From positions 100,835 through 164,834 of the forward strand of contig NZ_JAHXRQ010000010.1 in the NCBI RefSeq assembly GCF_019392335.1: DNA of 64,000 nucleotides, in the 5' to 3' direction. The DNA comes from Mameliella sp. CS4 (GTDB taxonomy: Bacteria > Pseudomonadota > Alphaproteobacteria > Rhodobacterales > Rhodobacteraceae). The number at the start of each line of letters is the position of its first letter. Position 1 is the stretch's first letter. Made by a program: the position numbers and the translations under genes. Below are positions 56,352 to 64,000 of the stretch, one piece after another. Under the pieces are notes generated by a model. The model made no database searches, was not told the origin of the DNA, and worked only from the letters and a program-made list of their open reading frames with translations.

Positions 56352-56819
56352 ATGCGCTGCCCGTTTTGCGGAAATATCGACACCCAAGTGAAGGACTCTC
56401 GCCCGGCAGAGGATCACGTTTCGATCCGGCGGCGCAGGTTCTGCCCCGCCTGCGGCGGTCGTTTCACCACCTATGAGCGGGTCCAGTTGCGGGATCTCGT
56501 TGTCATAAAGACGAACGGACGGCGCGAGGACTTTGACCGGGACAAGCTGGAACGCTCGATCCGGATTGCGCTGCAGAAGCGCCCGATAGACCCGGAGCGC
56601 ATCGACCAGATGATTTCCGGCATCGTGCGGCGGCTGGAAAGCATGGGTGAGACAGACATCCCGTCGAAGATGATCGGCGAGATCGTCATGGAGACGCTCG
56701 CCCGGATCGATACGGTCGCCTACGTGCGTTTTGCCAGCGTCTACAAGAACTTCCAGGCGGCGGACGATTTCGACAAGTTCGTCAGCGAGCTGCGGCCAGA
56801 AACCCAGGCCGAGAAGTGA
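56352..56819 (+). CDS. nrdR: transcriptional repressor NrdR
   Basis: 155 residues. It represses ribonucleotide reductase genes by sensing dATP/ATP. A zinc ribbon (Cys3, Cys6, Cys31, Cys34 in CPFCG and [13 protein letters not shown]) precedes an ATP-cone domain beginning [17 protein letters not shown]. Typical length. ribD starts inside its end (four-base overlap), a common alphaproteobacterial arrangement. Confidence 0.96.
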   Translation: MRCPFCGNIDTQVKDSRPAEDHVSIRRRRFCPACGGRFTTYERVQLRDLVVIKTNGRREDFDRDKLERSIRIALQKRPIDPERIDQMISGIVRRLESMGETDIPSKMIGEIVMETLARIDTVAYVRFASVYKNFQAADDFDKFVSELRPETQAEK

Positions 56820-57919
56820 CACCGGACGATAGGCGACACATGGCCCATGCGCTGGCGCTGGGCCGTCGCGGCATGGGGCAATGCTGGCCCAATCCGGCGG
56901 TTGGGTGCGTGATTGTCCGCGACGGTCGTGTTGTCGGGCGCGGCTGGACCGCGCCGGGCGGCAGACCGCATGCGGAAACCGTTGCGCTGGACATGGCTGG
57001 CGCGGCGGCGCGGGGCGCCACGGCTTATGTCACCCTGGAACCCTGTGCGCACCACGGTGCCACACCGCCCTGCTGCGAGGCCCTGGTCGCAGCAGGCGTG
57101 GCCCGCGTGGTGGCCCCCATCGCCGACAGCGACCCGAGGGTCGACGGACAAGGCTTTGACTACCTGCGAAAAAATGGCGTCGAGGTCACGACCGGCATTG
57201 GTGCGGAACAGGCATTGTCGGATCATGCCGGTTTCTTCCTGCGGATCGCGCAGGGGCGACCCTGGGTGACGTTGAAACTGGCCATGACGGTGGATGGGCG
57301 CATCGCCACGGCGACCGGAGAAAGCCAGTGGATCACCGGCCCGGAGGCCCGCCGCGCGGTTCACGCCCTGCGCGCCAGCCATGACGCGGTGATGGTGGGC
57401 GCCGGCACCGCCCGCGCTGACGATCCCCAGCTGACAGTGCGCGGCTATGGAGAAAGGCGCCAGCCGGTGCGCGTCGTCGTCTCTCGCCTGATCGACGTGC
57501 CGCTGATGAGCCAGCTTGCGCAAAGCGCCCGCGAGGTGCCGCTCTGGCTCTGCCACGGTCCCGAAGCGCGCAGTGAACTGAAGACCGCCTGGGAGGGCGT
57601 TGGAGCGCGTCTGCTGCCCTGCCAGATCTCCGGTGGACGTATCGACCCGCTGGCCATGCTGCGCGCGCTGGGGTCTGGAGGGCTGACACGGGTCTTCTGC
57701 GAGGGGGGCGGTCAGCTAGCCGCCTCGCTCTTGCTGCATGACCTGGTGGACGAATTGCATGTCTTCACCGCGGGCATGGCACTGGGGGCCGAAGGTTATC
57801 CAGGGATCGGTGCGCTGGGGGTGGCCAGGCTGGACGAGGCCCCCCGTTTCGACCTTGTGGATGTTGTGGGCGTGGGTGCGGATATCCGGCACGTCTGGCG
57901 CCGCCGCCAAGGCGAGTAA
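56816..57919 (+). CDS. ribD: bifunctional riboflavin biosynthesis deaminase/reductase RibD
   Basis: 367 residues. The N-terminal deaminase domain has zinc motif HAE (His52, Glu54) and [11 protein letters not shown] (Cys77, Cys86). The C-terminal reductase domain contains [23 protein letters not shown] and [14 protein letters not shown]. It performs the second and third steps of riboflavin synthesis. GTG start at 56816 overlapping the nrdR stop; an ATG at 56840 is an alternative. The expected partner ribE lies 4.8 kb further on, beyond a capsule gene group. Confidence 0.94.
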   Translation: MTPDDRRHMAHALALGRRGMGQCWPNPAVGCVIVRDGRVVGRGWTAPGGRPHAETVALDMAGAAARGATAYVTLEPCAHHGATPPCCEALVAAGVARVVAPIADSDPRVDGQGFDYLRKNGVEVTTGIGAEQALSDHAGFFLRIAQGRPWVTLKLAMTVDGRIATATGESQWITGPEARRAVHALRASHDAVMVGAGTARADDPQLTVRGYGERRQPVRVVVSRLIDVPLMSQLAQSAREVPLWLCHGPEARSELKTAWEGVGARLLPCQISGGRIDPLAMLRALGSGGLTRVFCEGGGQLAASLLLHDLVDELHVFTAGMALGAEGYPGIGALGVARLDEAPRFDLVDVVGVGADIRHVWRRRQGE

Positions 57920-57927
57920 TCCGAAGT

Positions 57928-57988
57928 GTTAACAGAAGGTTAATTGTTGCTGCACCTTGTTAACCAGGGGTCAGCATCCTGTGGATAA
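57928..57988. promoter_or_regulatory. inverted repeat and second DnaA box after ribD
   Basis: GTTAAC-ag-AAGGT (57928-57940) faces ACCTT-GTTAAC (57954-57964), a near-perfect dyad that may act as a weak terminator between convergent ribD and kpsC. A perfect DnaA box TGTGGATAA lies at 57980-57988. The surrounding ~120 bases are AT-rich. Confidence 0.4.
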
Positions 57989-58041
57989 GTCTGAAAATAA
58001 CTTTTTATCAGAGGAATATGTCACTTAACTGTAATAAAGCC

Positions 58042-60078
58042 TTAACGTCGCCAGAGATCGGCATGGCTCGCGAGCGCGCCCTGCAGTTTCGCCAGCACCC
58101 GGTTCGCCGGACCGGGAGACGGAATCCTGCCGGTTTTCAGACGATTGACCGTGCATTCTACGGAACAAGGTAAACCTGTCTGCGGGTCGAAATAGCGCGG
58201 ATAATCGACCAGCGTCGCATGGGCGAGCGCCTCGAGTGTGGGGCGTGGGCCATGCAGGCGGCGTGCGGGGACCGGGCCGATATCCCGGGTCAGGCCCCAG
58301 CCCGCATAGAAAGGCGCGCCCAGAGTCACCACTCGGCATCCGCGCAAGAGCGCCTCGAAACCGGTGAGCGACGTCATGGTCCAGACCTCGTCGACCTGAC
58401 GCAGGAGCGCACCGATATCGCAGCGGTCCAGTACGACATCGGCCCATTGGTCCGGATTGTCCACTGTTCCTGCCCGCAAACCGGCCTCCACGTCCGGGTG
58501 CGGCTTCCACAGGATCACTGCATCGGGGTTTTCCTGACGCACACGCGCCAACAGATCGGCGTTGCGCCGGATGTCCGGGCTGCCCGTCAGGATAGAGGCA
58601 TCGTCTTCGACCTGTCCGGGCACCAGGATGCGGCGACCCGCAGGTAGATCGGGCAGGGAGCCGGAAAGATTGTATTTGGACAAGCCGTCCGCGACAAGAT
58701 CACGGATCAGTCTGTGGATACGTTGGGTTTGGTCCGGTCGCAGTCCAGCAGCACGTTTGTGAATCCAGCCTTCAAGGTCTGAAGAACGGGTGGGATCGTA
58801 GTAAATTCCCCCGGAATCCAGCACCAGGGACAGGGGCGGGACCAGATCGGCCCCCAAACCGCGCGATCTGAGGAAACCGTCTTCGACCCGCACGGCTTTT
58901 CCACTCGCCTTGCTGGCCCAGCACATATGGCTGCGACCCTCTCGCGCGGCGATATCCCCAGCTTTGTCTACATCGTCTTCAAAGCGTATTCGCTTTGTCT
59001 GACCAAAGAATTTCTGCAATGGCCGTCTTTTCCACAGGCGCATACCAGAGGCAACCCAGCCGGTCCTGTCCTCCCGCCAGGCGCGCGCCTGCGCTTCGAT
59101 CGCGCCCAGGGTATCCTCGATTTCGCAGAGTCGATCGCCATGCGGGTCGTACCAGCGCGGGTAGAGGATCATCGCCCCGGCACAAAGCTGCGCGCGTGTC
59201 AGTCGGGCGGTGCGACGCGGGATCACCTCTTCGTCCTGCGTCAGCCCCCAGCCCGCGTAAAAGGGAAGGCCGAACACACGAGGGCGATGTCCCGCGAGGA
59301 TCGCCTCGAACCCCATCTGGGAAGAAACGGTATAGACCGAGGTGGCCCCCTCCAGCAGCGCCCAGGGGGAGGCGGGACCGTCAAAGAGCGCAACATCTCC
59401 CACCGCGTCCTCGGGCGTATAGTGCCCCGGACGATAGCCCGCGCCGGACTCTGGGTGAGTCTTCAGCACGATGCGCGCGCCGGGATTTTCCTCGCGCGCG
59501 ACAAAGAGCATTTCGAGGAAACGCGCGCGGTCGGCCCCGCTGGCCCGGACAGAGGCGTCGCCACGGGTCTGGTCGATCACCAGCACATAGCCCGGCTTGG
59601 GCGGGTCCACGTCCAGTCTTGTGGCGGAATACTTGCTGAGATGGGCCTCTTGCATGCGCGCCATGACGCCCCGCGCGCGGTCCAGCAGCGAGGTGTCGTC
59701 GAGTGGATGTGTGTTCAGCAGGGTTTCCAGGTCGGATGGCGTGCGGCCATCGAAATGCACGCCGCAGTGGTCGATCAAGAGGCCAAGCGGGGGCTCTCCG
59801 GCGCGACCGGGATGCAATGAGCGCAGGAAAGCGTCCTCGATCCGAACCAGCCCGGCGCCACTGCGCGCGGCCACAGCCTCGCCCCGGTGCGCGGTGGGGG
59901 ACTGCCCCCAGACGCCCACCAGGTCATCCGGGCCGGGGCGGCCAAGGGTCACGCGGTATCCGGCCAGTCCCAGGATACGGCGCAACCGGCTCTGCCAGAG
60001 AAATCCGCCGTTGTAGACGTGCAAACGCCGGGGGCGAGGACCCCCGGCGTTCACCGTTTCCGTGTGTCCGGTCGTCAA
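58042..60078 (-). CDS. kpsC: capsule polysaccharide beta-Kdo glycosyltransferase KpsC
   Basis: 678 residues with two homologous halves, as in dual-module KpsC. The N-half has LVRIEDAFLRSLHPG, PLGLLIDHCGVHFDG and TPSDLE (about 76-115). The C-half has AVRVEDGFLRSRGLG, PLSLVLDSGGIYYD and RSSDLE (about 395-435). Each half also has an LPFYAGWGLT / APFYAGWGLT sequence. The two modules add alternating beta-Kdo residues to lyso-phosphatidylglycerol to build the capsule linker. Third gene of the leftward kpsS / Wza-like / kpsC group. Confidence 0.92.
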   Translation of the reverse strand: MTTGHTETVNAGGPRPRRLHVYNGGFLWQSRLRRILGLAGYRVTLGRPGPDDLVGVWGQSPTAHRGEAVAARSGAGLVRIEDAFLRSLHPGRAGEPPLGLLIDHCGVHFDGRTPSDLETLLNTHPLDDTSLLDRARGVMARMQEAHLSKYSATRLDVDPPKPGYVLVIDQTRGDASVRASGADRARFLEMLFVAREENPGARIVLKTHPESGAGYRPGHYTPEDAVGDVALFDGPASPWALLEGATSVYTVSSQMGFEAILAGHRPRVFGLPFYAGWGLTQDEEVIPRRTARLTRAQLCAGAMILYPRWYDPHGDRLCEIEDTLGAIEAQARAWREDRTGWVASGMRLWKRRPLQKFFGQTKRIRFEDDVDKAGDIAAREGRSHMCWASKASGKAVRVEDGFLRSRGLGADLVPPLSLVLDSGGIYYDPTRSSDLEGWIHKRAAGLRPDQTQRIHRLIRDLVADGLSKYNLSGSLPDLPAGRRILVPGQVEDDASILTGSPDIRRNADLLARVRQENPDAVILWKPHPDVEAGLRAGTVDNPDQWADVVLDRCDIGALLRQVDEVWTMTSLTGFEALLRGCRVVTLGAPFYAGWGLTRDIGPVPARRLHGPRPTLEALAHATLVDYPRYFDPQTGLPCSVECTVNRLKTGRIPSPGPANRVLAKLQGALASHADLWRR

Positions 60079-60084
60079 GGCGCG

Positions 60085-61230
60085 TCAGCCACCCGACAGC
60101 GTGTCGGCGGCGGTTGTCAGCGTGCTGACCGCGCCCAGCGTGCCGGTCAGGGCGGCGATCACCTTGTTCCACTGGGTAAAGGGCGCCTCTGTCACATATA
60201 GCGTATCCTGGTCGCGGATGACGAAGTCGCGCGCCATGAACATGCCGTTCGGTTCGGTCAGGTCCAGGACATAAACCATGCGCTGTGCGCCGATCAGGTC
60301 GTCGCGGCCCAGCACCTGGTTGGCGATTTCAGCCGGTTCGTTGCGCAGGACGAAAACGCCCGTCGGGTCGGCCGCGGCGGCCATCAGGCCGCCCACCTGG
60401 GCAATCGCCTCGACCGCGGAGATGACCTGACTGTCGAAGGGCACGCGGGCCTGGGTGCCGGTGGCCCCCAGTGCTGTGAAGGAACGGGTGTCCTCCTCAA
60501 CAAGGATGCGGTCGCCGCCGCGCAGGGCGATGTCGAACTTGGGGTTCTCGTAGAGGTCCTGGAACCAGATCTTGCCCTTGTGATCGCCGCGCAACACGGT
60601 GATCTGCGCGATCTCGGGGTCGATGGAAATACCGCCCGCGCGGGCCAGCATGGCAGAGAGTGTGCGCGTCGGTCGTTCGATGGCATAGACACCCTGGCCA
60701 CCCACGGCGCCCACGAGGCTGACGGTCGATCCGTCGCCCGCGAGGCGGCGCACCTCGACCTGTGGGTCCGGGGTCTGGTCTTCGAGCCGTTCGGTGATGA
60801 TCCGGCGGATGCGTTCGGGCGTGTTGCCCGCGGCGCGGATGCGCCCGGCGTAGGGCACAAAGATGAAGCCCGCGCCATCCACCTGCACCTCTTCGAGGAT
60901 GGTGGAATTGGCCGCCTCGCCGGCCAGCAGGCCGTCATCGACGTTTTCCCAGATGGTCAGGCCCAGCGTATCGCCCGGGCGGATCGTGTCAGAGCCCAGG
61001 ACACCCGCGTTCTTGAAGCCCTCGGTGAACCCCAGCGCCGGAACAACGGAGGTCGCCCGTGTGACGCGGTCGTTCACCGAAACGATGAAGGCGTCGCCCT
61101 CGCGTTGGACCGATCCGGCAAAGATTTCACGTTTGTTGGGGCCAACGCGGGGAAGGCCGCAGGACGCCACAAGCGATACCGCGACCAGGAGCGCGACACC
61201 ACGCGCCCACCGGAGAGGGGGTTGTTTCAC
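60085..61230 (-). CDS. outer-membrane polysaccharide export lipoprotein (Wza/KpsD-like)
   Basis: 381 residues. A lipoprotein signal with lipobox VASC (Cys24) is followed by the polysaccharide-export domain: IRPGDTLGLTIWENV, VDGAGFIFVPYAGRIRAAGNTPERI, then two SLBB-type repeats (VSLVGAVGGQGVYAI and a second near residue 250). It forms the periplasmic/outer-membrane channel for capsule export. Six bases upstream of kpsC. The inner-membrane ABC parts (KpsM, KpsT, KpsE) are not in the window. Confidence 0.9.
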   Translation of the reverse strand: MKQPPLRWARGVALLVAVSLVASCGLPRVGPNKREIFAGSVQREGDAFIVSVNDRVTRATSVVPALGFTEGFKNAGVLGSDTIRPGDTLGLTIWENVDDGLLAGEAANSTILEEVQVDGAGFIFVPYAGRIRAAGNTPERIRRIITERLEDQTPDPQVEVRRLAGDGSTVSLVGAVGGQGVYAIERPTRTLSAMLARAGGISIDPEIAQITVLRGDHKGKIWFQDLYENPKFDIALRGGDRILVEEDTRSFTALGATGTQARVPFDSQVISAVEAIAQVGGLMAAAADPTGVFVLRNEPAEIANQVLGRDDLIGAQRMVYVLDLTEPNGMFMARDFVIRDQDTLYVTEAPFTQWNKVIAALTGTLGAVSTLTTAADTLSGG

Positions 61231-61325
61231 TGCTCGGTCTCCTCGACCTGTATTGTTCTGCCTCAGGTTTTTTCTGCAACCTACCGGAGTCCGGTCGAAA
61301 AAGCCAGTCCGGGGTTGCCCGCGCG

Positions 61326-62618
61326 TCAGTGCACGACGCGCAACTGTTGCCTCGGGGCCGCGGTGCCGCGCGACAGGGCATCATAGGGGTCGTCAGGCGA
61401 CAGCATCATGTCCACCACCTGCCGCAGCAGTTGCCGCCGCCCGCGTGCCGAGTAAAAGCCGCCGGGCAGCTGAGAGGTTTCCAGCAGGTAGCGCCGGTAG
61501 TCCTTGTAGGCCTTGTTGTCCGGCCGTGTGGGTTGGGCAAAGAACTCGGGCAGAGGCTGGGTCGAGACGAACTCGGGCTTGGCATAGACCGCGTCGCCGA
61601 AGACCTTGATCGGGATGCCGCGCCAAAGCACCTGCTGGGCGGCGGTCGAATTGACTGTCACAGCGCTGCGCGCATCGTTCAGCAGTTGCGCCAGCTTGCC
61701 ACCGCGGACGTAATGCACCCGGTCGGTCACGCCGTGTTTCGCGGCCGATTGCGCCACGGCGCGGCGCACCTGGGCGCGGCCGTCTTCCAGCGGATGCGCC
61801 TTGAATACCAGGTGGTGATGGCCCGGGGCGCCCTCGGCAAAACCCGCGATCACAAGGTCGACGAAGTCAGGCATCGTGTCGAAGGGCGAATGCTGCTGGA
61901 AGCTGGAGTCATGCTCCAGCTGCATCAGCGCCAGGTGATAGGGAAAGCCGCCCATGCGAATGCGGGTGGTGGCGATGACGCGATCCGCCCAACTGAAGGG
62001 CATCAGCAGCAGCCGTTTCAGATACAGCAGGAATTCCTGGAAGACGCTGAGCGAACGATGTGGTTGAAAGTTGCGATAGTCCCCGTTCCGGAACATCACG
62101 AACCAATGGTAGAGCGCGCCGTAGAAGATGTGCTGGCGCATGTCACCCCAGTGGGCCGGGGGCAGAGGCGCCTCCATGTCCGATAGCTCCAACGCCCGGC
62201 GCATGTCGTCCACGCTCATCCGCATCAGCCGCGAATGCCCGTTCGATCCGCCACGTTCATAGGTGACCCAATAGGGCCGCATGTAGCCTTCCTCGAAGAC
62301 ATGCACCGTCAGCCCGCGCGCCTTTGCCTCCTCGACCGCCTGGGCGTGAATTGCGCGCACGTCGCCATAAAGCACGATGTCAGTGATGCCGCGCGCCCCA
62401 ACCAGGTCGCAAAACCAGTCGCGCCAGTCCTCGGGCGCGCCGCGATAGGGCAGGTAGCTTTTGGGGTGGAACCAGAAGGCGCGATCCCCGGCGTTGAAAC
62501 CCACGCGCCAGACCTCTGCCCCGGTCTTGCGCAGCATGGCGCCGAGCCGGTGAAAGAACGGCCCATGCGGTCCCTGAAGGAACAGAAAGACCCGTTTGTC
62601 GCCAGTTGCCTTGACCAT
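61326..62618 (-). CDS. kpsS: capsule polysaccharide Kdo transferase KpsS
   Basis: 430 residues. It starts VFLFLQGPHGPFFHRLGAML with VWRVGFNAGDRAFW, typical of KpsS. Further marks are VFEEGYMRPYWVTYERGG (about 122-139), HHLVFKAHPLEDGR and VTVNSTAAQQVLWRGIPIKV in the Kdo-transferase core. It adds the first Kdo to the lipid acceptor, before KpsC. The ATG at 62618 lies at the start of the conserved domain and is divergent from ribE with 88 bases between. Confidence 0.92.
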   Translation of the reverse strand: MVKATGDKRVFLFLQGPHGPFFHRLGAMLRKTGAEVWRVGFNAGDRAFWFHPKSYLPYRGAPEDWRDWFCDLVGARGITDIVLYGDVRAIHAQAVEEAKARGLTVHVFEEGYMRPYWVTYERGGSNGHSRLMRMSVDDMRRALELSDMEAPLPPAHWGDMRQHIFYGALYHWFVMFRNGDYRNFQPHRSLSVFQEFLLYLKRLLLMPFSWADRVIATTRIRMGGFPYHLALMQLEHDSSFQQHSPFDTMPDFVDLVIAGFAEGAPGHHHLVFKAHPLEDGRAQVRRAVAQSAAKHGVTDRVHYVRGGKLAQLLNDARSAVTVNSTAAQQVLWRGIPIKVFGDAVYAKPEFVSTQPLPEFFAQPTRPDNKAYKDYRRYLLETSQLPGGFYSARGRRQLLRQVVDMMLSPDDPYDALSRGTAAPRQQLRVVH

Positions 62619-62706
62619 GATGCCGCTATATGTCCGGTTGCTGAACAAAGTTCTACCGCTTGAGTTCGGCGAAATTAAGGCTCTACGGGCCGGGAAAGGG
62701 CAAGAG

Positions 62707-63294
62707 ATGTTCACTGGGATCGTCACCGACATGGGCACCGTTCGCGCGCTGGAGCATCGCGGCGACCTGCGCGCCCGCATCGGCACCTCTTACGAGACCT
62801 CGGGGATCGACATGGGCGCCTCTATCGCCTGCAACGGTGTCTGCCTGACAGTCGTGGGACTTGGTGAGGGTTGGTTCGACGTCGATATCTCGGCCGAGAG
62901 TGTGTCCAAGACCAACATCGGTGACTGGGCCGAGGGCACGCGGATCAATCTGGAACGCGCGCTCAAGGTGGGCGACGAACTGGGCGGGCACATCGTGTCC
63001 GGCCATGTGGACGGCGTGGCCGAAGTGGTGGGCATGGTGGACGAGGGTGACAGCACCCGCGTCACCTTTCGCGCGCCCGAGGCGCTGGCGAAATTCGTCG
63101 CGCCCAAGGGATCGGTGGCGCTGAACGGCACGTCGTTGACAGTGAACGAGGTCGACGGATGCGATTTTGGTATCAACTTCATCCCGCACACCAAGGAGGT
63201 GACGACCTGGGGCGGGGTGAAAGTGGGCGACCGCATCAACCTGGAGATCGACACGCTGGCGCGCTACGTCTCCCGGTTGCAGGAGTGGGGCTAA
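62707..63294 (+). CDS. ribE: riboflavin synthase alpha subunit
   Basis: 195 residues. It dismutates two 6,7-dimethyl-8-ribityllumazines to riboflavin. It has the invariant start MFTGIV and two lumazine-binding repeats. The first carries SIACNGVCLTVV and GGHIVSGHVDG; the second SVALNGTSLTVNEVDG and NFIPHT. Length is normal. CAAGAG precedes the ATG. The usual followers (ribBA, ribH) are absent; instead a truncated frame and mobile DNA follow. Confidence 0.95.
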   Translation: MFTGIVTDMGTVRALEHRGDLRARIGTSYETSGIDMGASIACNGVCLTVVGLGEGWFDVDISAESVSKTNIGDWAEGTRINLERALKVGDELGGHIVSGHVDGVAEVVGMVDEGDSTRVTFRAPEALAKFVAPKGSVALNGTSLTVNEVDGCDFGINFIPHTKEVTTWGGVKVGDRINLEIDTLARYVSRLQEWG

Positions 63295-63370
63295 TCCTGC
63301 GCGATTGACCGGCTCGGCCGGCCGGGCTCTGCTCCCGGCAGCGTTTCGGGAACCGTGCAGAGGGACTGCC

Positions 63371-63445
63371 ATGACCGTCGAGATATCGCTTTGCGACCGC
63401 CTTCCGCCCCGCGAAGACCTCGATCTCGTTCTGGGCGAATACTAT
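63371..63445 (+). pseudogene. 5' fragment of a truncated gene, possibly GNAT-type
   Basis: An ATG with GAGGGA upstream opens a GC-rich frame (MTVEISLCDRLPPREDLDLV) that reads as normal native protein for about 25 residues, ending near LGEYY. It then runs into AT-rich sequence of unrelated composition, where the frame stops at 63505. The start resembles small acetyltransferases, but so little remains that the family is a guess. Best read as a native gene cut by the insertion that begins near 63445. Confidence 0.5.
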
Positions 63446-63446
63446 T

Positions 63447-63813
63447 TCTCGCCCATACCGAGTTTCCAGCCTCCAGCACATCATCAACAAATTCAACACA
63501 ATTAGTACCCATCAAGCTGTAGTTATTGGGGCCCAACCGCCCCCAGATATAGTTGTCCATCAATTCAGCTTGGCCCGGGGTCACAGAAAATGAAATTGTT
63601 TTTACAGGTCTTGCTTCGGAAAACCTTATCTTGGATAAAACCATCAGACGGCCCAACAGGGGCGCTGAACGACAGCCCCGCAGACGAACCCTTAAACAGA
63701 CCCACATCTCCTACATATTGCTGTTCATAGACCACCCCATTGACAGCAATTGACACATGACCACTCAAGCCAGCATCACAAAAGTTAACTGTTATATATT
63801 CATTCCCGGCCAC
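63447..63813 (-). pseudogene. frameshifted, 3'-truncated reading frame resembling a permuted papain-like (NlpC/P60-type) domain
   Basis: The GTG at 63813 has GAGGAG seven bases upstream. The protein contains SGHVSIAVNGVVYEQQ (His motif) before a break near 63615-63620. There the reading shifts by one base and continues as VTPGQAELMDNYIWG and MGTNCVEFVDDVLEAG (Cys motif). A GHxSI strand followed by a late NC-x-x-F helix is the order seen in circularly permuted papain-like hydrolases, including polymorphic-toxin tips. The C-terminus is lost at the junction with GC-rich DNA near 63445. The frameshift could be a sequencing error. AT-richer than its neighbours, implying foreign origin. Confidence 0.5.
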
Positions 63814-63925
63814 ATTACTTCTCCTCAAAAATTACAAAGGAATAACCGGGGCACTCAACCCCAGACCATACAAACCCAGACTTATACGCCCCATAAAGAA
63901 CCTTCCTATAAGGGTCCAGTGCGTA
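63814..63925. other. AT-rich non-coding stretch between pseudogene and insertion sequence
   Basis: Contains the ribosome binding site of the leftward pseudogene and presumably its promoter. No gene or repeat recognised. Composition is clearly poorer in G+C than the main chromosome. Confidence 0.5.
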
Positions 63926-64000
63926 GGGTCAGGACTCGTTCTCACTCAAAGCCAGAAGATGACGGTTGCGGCGAGTGCGATCGCTGAGAAGAAGGTCTTC
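63926..64000 (-). mobile_element. IS5-family insertion sequence, partial (runs off the window)
   Basis: Read leftward, the last 55 bases encode KTFFSAIALAATVIFWL then a stop at 63946-63948, the characteristic C-terminus of IS5-family (IS427-like) transposases of alphaproteobacteria. About 20 bases further on, the sequence GGGTCAGGACTCG (from about 63926) looks like the element's terminal inverted repeat, preceded by TA, a usual target for this group. The rest of the element lies beyond the window, so completeness cannot be judged. Confidence 0.75.

Noticed and set aside
56284..57988. DnaA boxes as a replication origin
   Set aside because: Only two boxes 1.7 kb apart with coding sequence between them; no box cluster, unwinding element, or dnaA/dnaN/parAB neighbours.

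Overview
The window is a high-GC (roughly 65%), gene-dense chromosomal segment of an alphaproteobacterium, most likely a Rhodobacterales / Roseobacter-group organism. This rests on the NrdR-RibD gene pair, a DnaG-RpoD pair, heterotetrameric sarcosine oxidase (soxBDAG), an XdhA/XdhB/XdhC cluster with a guanine deaminase, KpsC/KpsS capsule enzymes, and the protein sequences themselves. No rRNA, tRNA or CRISPR array was seen.

Layout. 0.1-2.3 kb: small membrane/basic proteins (YqjE-type) plus an AI-2E family exporter. 2.3-4.4 kb (minus): alpha/beta hydrolase and DUF2254 membrane protein. 4.9-5.4 kb: a small secreted protein followed by three strong hairpins. 5.5-9.8 kb: glycerol kinase, a PRK-type P-loop kinase, and a phosphatase/glycosyltransferase pair expected to make glucosylglycerate (or a close relative). 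9.8-20.1 kb: a LysR regulator divergent from a ten-gene operon. It encodes a polyamine-type ABC importer, a class III aminotransferase, a beta-keto acid cleavage enzyme (BKACE), a GNAT, an acetylpolyamine amidohydrolase, an FAD amine oxidase and RidA, and reads as a complete uptake and breakdown route for a (probably acetylated) amine. 20.1-28.8 kb: LysR regulator plus purine catabolism (xdhA, xdhB, xdhC, NCS2 permease, guaD). 28.9-30.4 kb (minus): an isolated contractile-tail tube and sheath gene pair. 30.5-32.3 kb (minus): a GH13_18 sugar phosphorylase, a plausible glucosylglycerate phosphorylase that would close the cycle with the 7.7-9.8 kb genes.

33.0-42.6 kb: two mirrored sets of TadG/TadE-like pseudopilin-type genes, one leftward and one rightward, flank a glutamate dehydrogenase. 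The rightward set carries a tandemly duplicated von Willebrand A (vWA) TadG. No Tad ATPase, secretin or prepilin peptidase is present. 42.7-48.3 kb: the sarcosine oxidase operon, with an unusual six-cysteine secreted protein gene inside it. 48.6-54.7 kb: dnaG, rpoD and small housekeeping or unknown genes. 54.7-63.3 kb: an M20 amidohydrolase, nrdR, ribD, a leftward capsule group (kpsS, Wza-like exporter, kpsC), then ribE.

The last ~550 bases change character sharply. A GC-rich reading frame is cut short at about 63.45 kb, where AT-richer DNA begins. That DNA holds a frameshifted reading frame resembling a permuted papain-like domain, and the window ends inside an IS5-type insertion sequence. 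This right end is the clearest sign of horizontal transfer in the window. The most interesting candidates for undescribed biology are the acetyl-polyamine/BKACE operon, the orphan sheath-tube pair, and the mirrored vWA-TadG/TadE modules with their shared C-terminal tail.
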